A stretch of DNA of 64,000 nucleotides from Microbispora sp. ZYX-F-249 (GTDB lineage: Bacteria; Actinomycetota; Actinomycetes; Streptosporangiales; Streptosporangiaceae): assembly GCF_039649665.1 (NCBI RefSeq), contig NZ_JBDJAW010000007.1:1-64000 (forward strand), written 5' to 3'. A program made the translations under genes and the position numbers. The notes under the pieces are model-generated. The model did not search any database and was not told the origin of the DNA. It saw only the letters and a program-made list of their open reading frames with translations. How positions within the stretch are numbered: the stretch's first letter is position 1; each line of letters opens with the position of its first letter. Positions 61,351 through 64,000 of the stretch are shown piece after piece.

Positions 61351-62667
61351 TCAGCCGCGGCCGAGCCGGCGCAGCAGCAGGAGCGAGGGCACCGGGCGCG
61401 CGCCCATGCGGCGCACCGACTCGGCCACCTCCCGGTCGGAGGAGACGACCGCGATCGACCGCCCCGGGGGCTCCGCCCGCACCAGCGTGCGGATGAGGTC
61501 GTCGGCGATCTCCCCGGGCGCGCTGAACATCACCCGGACCCCGCGGGGCGCGGACACCTGGACGGGCCCGTTCAGCTCGGCGCCGTCGAAGACGCACGTC
61601 ACCTCCGCCCGCGTCTGGACGGCGAGCCCGCCGAGCCCGGTGAGCAGCCGGGCCCGCTGGTCGGCGAGGGTCAGCGATGGGTAGCCGGTCTTGGTCACGT
61701 TGTAGCCGTCGACGATCAGGTGCAGGTGCGGGAGGGCCAGGAGCTGGTCGAGCAGCTGGGGGTCGTCGTTGGCCAGCGCCCGCGCGGGCACGGCCGTCAC
61801 GCCCGGCTCGCCCGGCACGACGGCGGTCACGTAGTCGGCGGGCCTGCTGATCGTCGTGGGCAGGCCGAGCTCCTTGCGCAGCCCCGCGGCGGTGTCCTGG
61901 AGCGCGTCCAGCAGCACCCGCACCCGGGCGTCCTCGATGCTGCGGCCCTCGCGGGCGGCCCTGCGGCTGGCCTCCAGCTGGCGCTCGGCGTCCGCCAGGC
62001 GCTCCCTGAGCCGGCGCAGCTCGGACTCGGCCGCGCCGTTGGCGCTCGCGACCCTGGCCCGCGCCTCGGACGTCTCCGCCTCCAGCTCGGCCGTCCTGGC
62101 CTCGGCGGCCCTGACCCGCTCGCGGGCCTCGTGCAGCTTGCGCCGCAGGTCGGAGTTCTCCGCGCGGGCCGCCTTGAGCTGCTCGCGCACCCGCTCGATC
62201 TCCTCCTTGGCGGAGGCTCGCTGTGCCGCGAGCTGCTCGCGCAGCCGCGTCTCCGCCTGCTCCCGCTGGCTGCCCGCCGCGGCGGCCCGCTCCAGGTCGG
62301 CCCGCGCCTGCTCGACCAGGTCCGGCCAGCCGGGCGGACGGGTCAGGTAGGCCGCCGCCGCGACCAGCACCGGCTCGGCCGCGGGGGGCACCGTGCCCTC
62401 GGCCAGGCTCGCCACCAGCTCGGGCCAGGCCGCCTCCAGCGTCTCGGCCACCCGCTCGCGGAACTCCTTGTCGTTCTCCAGCTGGGCCGCGATCGGCGCG
62501 CTGCCGAGGCGGGCGCGCTTGCGGGGATCGAACTTGGCGATGTTGCGCAACGGCGGCGGCACGGCTGCGGCGGGCATCGAGCCCAGCACCTGCGCCGCGA
62601 CCTCCACCACGTGTAAGCGGACCTGCTCGGGCAACGGACGAGACAGGCCTTCTCCGGCTGAACTCAT
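61351..62667 (-). CDS. NYN-domain protein with long coiled coil
   Basis: The 438-residue protein has a helical N-terminal part, a long coiled coil (about 120-270: rich in Arg, Glu, Ala heptads) and a C-terminal NYN (PIN-like) nuclease domain with LHLIVDGYNVTKTGYP near residue 310, CVFDGAEL near 348, and SSDREVAESVRRMGA near 410, giving the acidic metal site. Proteins of this kind are predicted ribonucleases. The ATG has GGAG upstream. Confidence 0.87.
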   Translation of the reverse strand: MSSAGEGLSRPLPEQVRLHVVEVAAQVLGSMPAAAVPPPLRNIAKFDPRKRARLGSAPIAAQLENDKEFRERVAETLEAAWPELVASLAEGTVPPAAEPVLVAAAAYLTRPPGWPDLVEQARADLERAAAAGSQREQAETRLREQLAAQRASAKEEIERVREQLKAARAENSDLRRKLHEARERVRAAEARTAELEAETSEARARVASANGAAESELRRLRERLADAERQLEASRRAAREGRSIEDARVRVLLDALQDTAAGLRKELGLPTTISRPADYVTAVVPGEPGVTAVPARALANDDPQLLDQLLALPHLHLIVDGYNVTKTGYPSLTLADQRARLLTGLGGLAVQTRAEVTCVFDGAELNGPVQVSAPRGVRVMFSAPGEIADDLIRTLVRAEPPGRSIAVVSSDREVAESVRRMGARPVPSLLLLRRLGRG

Positions 62668-63015
62668 CTCGTCGCTCCTCGGTCGTGTCCTACAGATCTT
62701 CTGCCCACTGCGGTCGCCCCGGCGGCGCCTCGCGGTGCTGTCGCCCCCGAGTGCGAGAACGTCCCCCGATGCCCGCCCCCGCGAGACGTGAGCCTCGCGG
62801 CGCGCCCACCGGACCGCCCTCACACGGCAAGATCTGCGAGACACTCCCTTGTTCTTGTCACTTCCAAGGGTACGGCCGTCGCACCGTGTCCATGCCGCGT
62901 TCATGATCTGTCACCGGGCCTCCGGCGGTGCGGCCCGGCTGTGCGGCCCGGCTGTGCGGCCCGGCGCGGACAATCCGTTGGCGGGCGCCCGGCACCCGTC
63001 CGTACGCTTGGCGCT
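62668..63015. other. Intergenic region with short tandem repeats
   Basis: This 348-base divergent region carries the promoters of the NYN gene and the GNAT gene. CGGCCCGGCTGTG is repeated with a 13-base period two and a half times near 62930-62966. A TACGCT hexamer at 63003-63008 lies seven bases before the GNAT start. No small gene or RNA is convincing. Confidence 0.45.
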
Positions 63016-63585
63016 GTGTTCACCCCGCCATACCCGATCATGACCCCCCGGCTGGTCCTGCGCCCCTTCACCGAGGCCGACCTCGACGACCTGCACGCCT
63101 TCCACTCCCTGCCCGAGGTGACCAGATATCTGTACTGGGACGCCCGTACGCGGGAGGAGACGAAGGCCGCGCTCGACCGGAAGATCGCCTGCGCCTCGCT
63201 CGGGGAGGACGGCGACGTGCTCAGCGTGGCCGCCGCGCTGGCCGGCGGAGGGCCGGTGATCGGTGATCTCACGCTGTTCCTGCGCAGCCGGGAGCACCGC
63301 CAGGGCGAGATCGGCTTCGTCTTCAACCCGGCCTACCAGGGCCGCGGGCTGGCCACCGAGGCGGCCCGCGAGATCCTGCGCATCGGGTTCGAGGGGCTCG
63401 GGCTGCACCGCGTCCACGGCAACTGCGACGCGCGCAACACCGCCTCCGCCCGCCTGATGGAGCGGCTCGGCATGCGCAAGGAGGCCCACCTGGTCGAGAA
63501 CGAGTTCTTCGCCGGCGCGTGGAGCGACGAGCTGGTCTACGCGATGCTGGCCCGCGAATGGCACGCCGGGGCGGCCTCCGCGTAG
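63016..63585 (+). CDS. RimJ/RimL-type GNAT acetyltransferase
   Basis: The 189-residue protein begins TPRLVLRPFTEADL, typical of the RimJ/RimL subgroup that modifies N-termini of ribosomal proteins or small molecules. The acetyl-CoA motif is GFVFNPAYQGRGLATEAAREIL near residue 105, and CDARNTASARLMERLGM near 140 ends the fold. The GTG at 63016 lies seven bases after TACGCT with no ribosome site, which suggests a leaderless mRNA. The substrate is unknown. Confidence 0.88.
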   Translation: MFTPPYPIMTPRLVLRPFTEADLDDLHAFHSLPEVTRYLYWDARTREETKAALDRKIACASLGEDGDVLSVAAALAGGGPVIGDLTLFLRSREHRQGEIGFVFNPAYQGRGLATEAAREILRIGFEGLGLHRVHGNCDARNTASARLMERLGMRKEAHLVENEFFAGAWSDELVYAMLAREWHAGAASA

Positions 63586-63663
63586 CTCCCCACCTGGCCC
63601 TTTCTTTACCGTCGCATGGGGCCGGTACGGCAATTGTCGGTCGGCGTCTCTATGGTCTTGGGC

Positions 63664-64000
63664 GTGGATGCGGTACAGGGCACGCTGGACGAGCTCGGCA
63701 CTCCCCTGCGGGAGGTGACGTTCGTCGTCTTCGACCTGGAGACCACCGGCGGCTCGTCCGCGGAACACGCCATCACCGAGATCGGCGCGGTGAAGGTGCG
63801 CGGCGGCGAGGTGATCGGGGAGTTCGCCACGCTGGTCGACCCGGGCGGCCCGATCCCCCCGTTCATCTCCGTGCTGACCGGCATCACCGACGCGATGGTC
63901 GTGGCCGCGCCGAAGTTCTCCGAGGTGCTGCCGAGCTTCCTGGAGTTCGTCGCCGGGACGGCGCTGGTGGCGCACAACGCGCCGTTCGACATGTCGTTCC
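63664..64000 (+). CDS. DEDD 3'-5' exonuclease (DnaQ-like), 5' part
   Basis: The gene runs past the end of the window. The visible part has the exonuclease I motif [23 protein letters not shown] and [12 protein letters not shown], then GITDAMV, and exonuclease II motif [13 protein letters not shown], so it is a DnaQ-type proofreading fold. The GTG at 63664 follows a possible TATGGT -10; an in-frame ATG at 63652 is an alternative. In actinomycetes such proteins are often fused to a UvrC-like nuclease domain, which cannot be checked here. Confidence 0.85.
   Translation, partial: MDAVQGTLDELGTPLREVTFVVFDLETTGGSSAEHAITEIGAVKVRGGEVIGEFATLVDPGGPIPPFISVLTGITDAMVVAAPKFSEVLPSFLEFVAGTALVAHNAPFDMSF

Overview
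The window comes from a high-GC Gram-positive actinomycete, most likely a filamentous member of the Streptosporangiaceae or a close relative. The evidence is the strong G/C bias at third positions, frequent GTG starts, many start codons lying 6-8 nt after a TANNNT hexamer (apparent leaderless mRNAs), and families typical of actinomycetes: a PASTA kinase, an Rv2175c-type DNA-binding protein, a PimB-type mannosyltransferase, an SAV2177-type methyltransferase and paired NlpC/P60 hydrolases. It reads as ordinary chromosome. I see no rRNA, tRNA, CRISPR array, insertion sequence or prophage.

Layout. 1-2.6 kb: a 5' gene fragment, an L,D-transpeptidase, a YbaK-type deacylase and a GNAT enzyme. 2.6-11.7 kb: a block matching the mycobacterial order metF / idsA2 / Rv2175c / pknL, with thiamine genes inside it (thiE on one strand; TPP riboswitch then thiO-thiS-thiG on the other). 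11.8-20 kb: a minus-strand purine catabolism cluster running from OHCU decarboxylase, HIU hydrolase and uricase through two xanthine dehydrogenase subunits, 8-oxoguanine deaminase, glycerate kinase, allantoinase and allantoicase. The molybdopterin subunit is absent. 20-22.4 kb: endonuclease IV, a structured intergenic region with C-rich hairpin loops, and an orphan gene. 22.4-26.6 kb: a LytS/LytTR pair split by an unrelated histidine kinase, then a sulfite-oxidase-like enzyme.

26.6-32.6 kb: DAHP synthase behind an aromatic amino acid attenuator, ThiI, a NarL-type two-component pair, and a phosphofructokinase carrying PPi-type residues and a DasR-like operator upstream. 32.6-40 kb: a MarR-GNAT fusion with its operator, a secreted trypsin-like protease, a frameshifted PhoX-like gene, and a MerR regulator paired with a large VIT/VWA protein. 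40-51 kb: homocysteine methyltransferase, drug exporter, acyltransferase, esterase, secreted propeller protein, glucokinase and an ArsA/SRPBCC operon. 51-64 kb: acyl-CoA ligase, methyltransferase, manganese catalase with an Nramp transporter, PimB-like transferase, two NlpC/P60 hydrolases (one behind a Crp-type site and a c-di-AMP riboswitch), a NYN protein, a GNAT and a partial DEDD exonuclease.

Common themes are cell-wall remodelling under second-messenger control, sugar phosphate flux, and nitrogen salvage from purines. The control elements are the most notable content: a TPP riboswitch, a c-di-AMP riboswitch, a translational attenuator with a leaderless leader peptide, and several palindromic operators.
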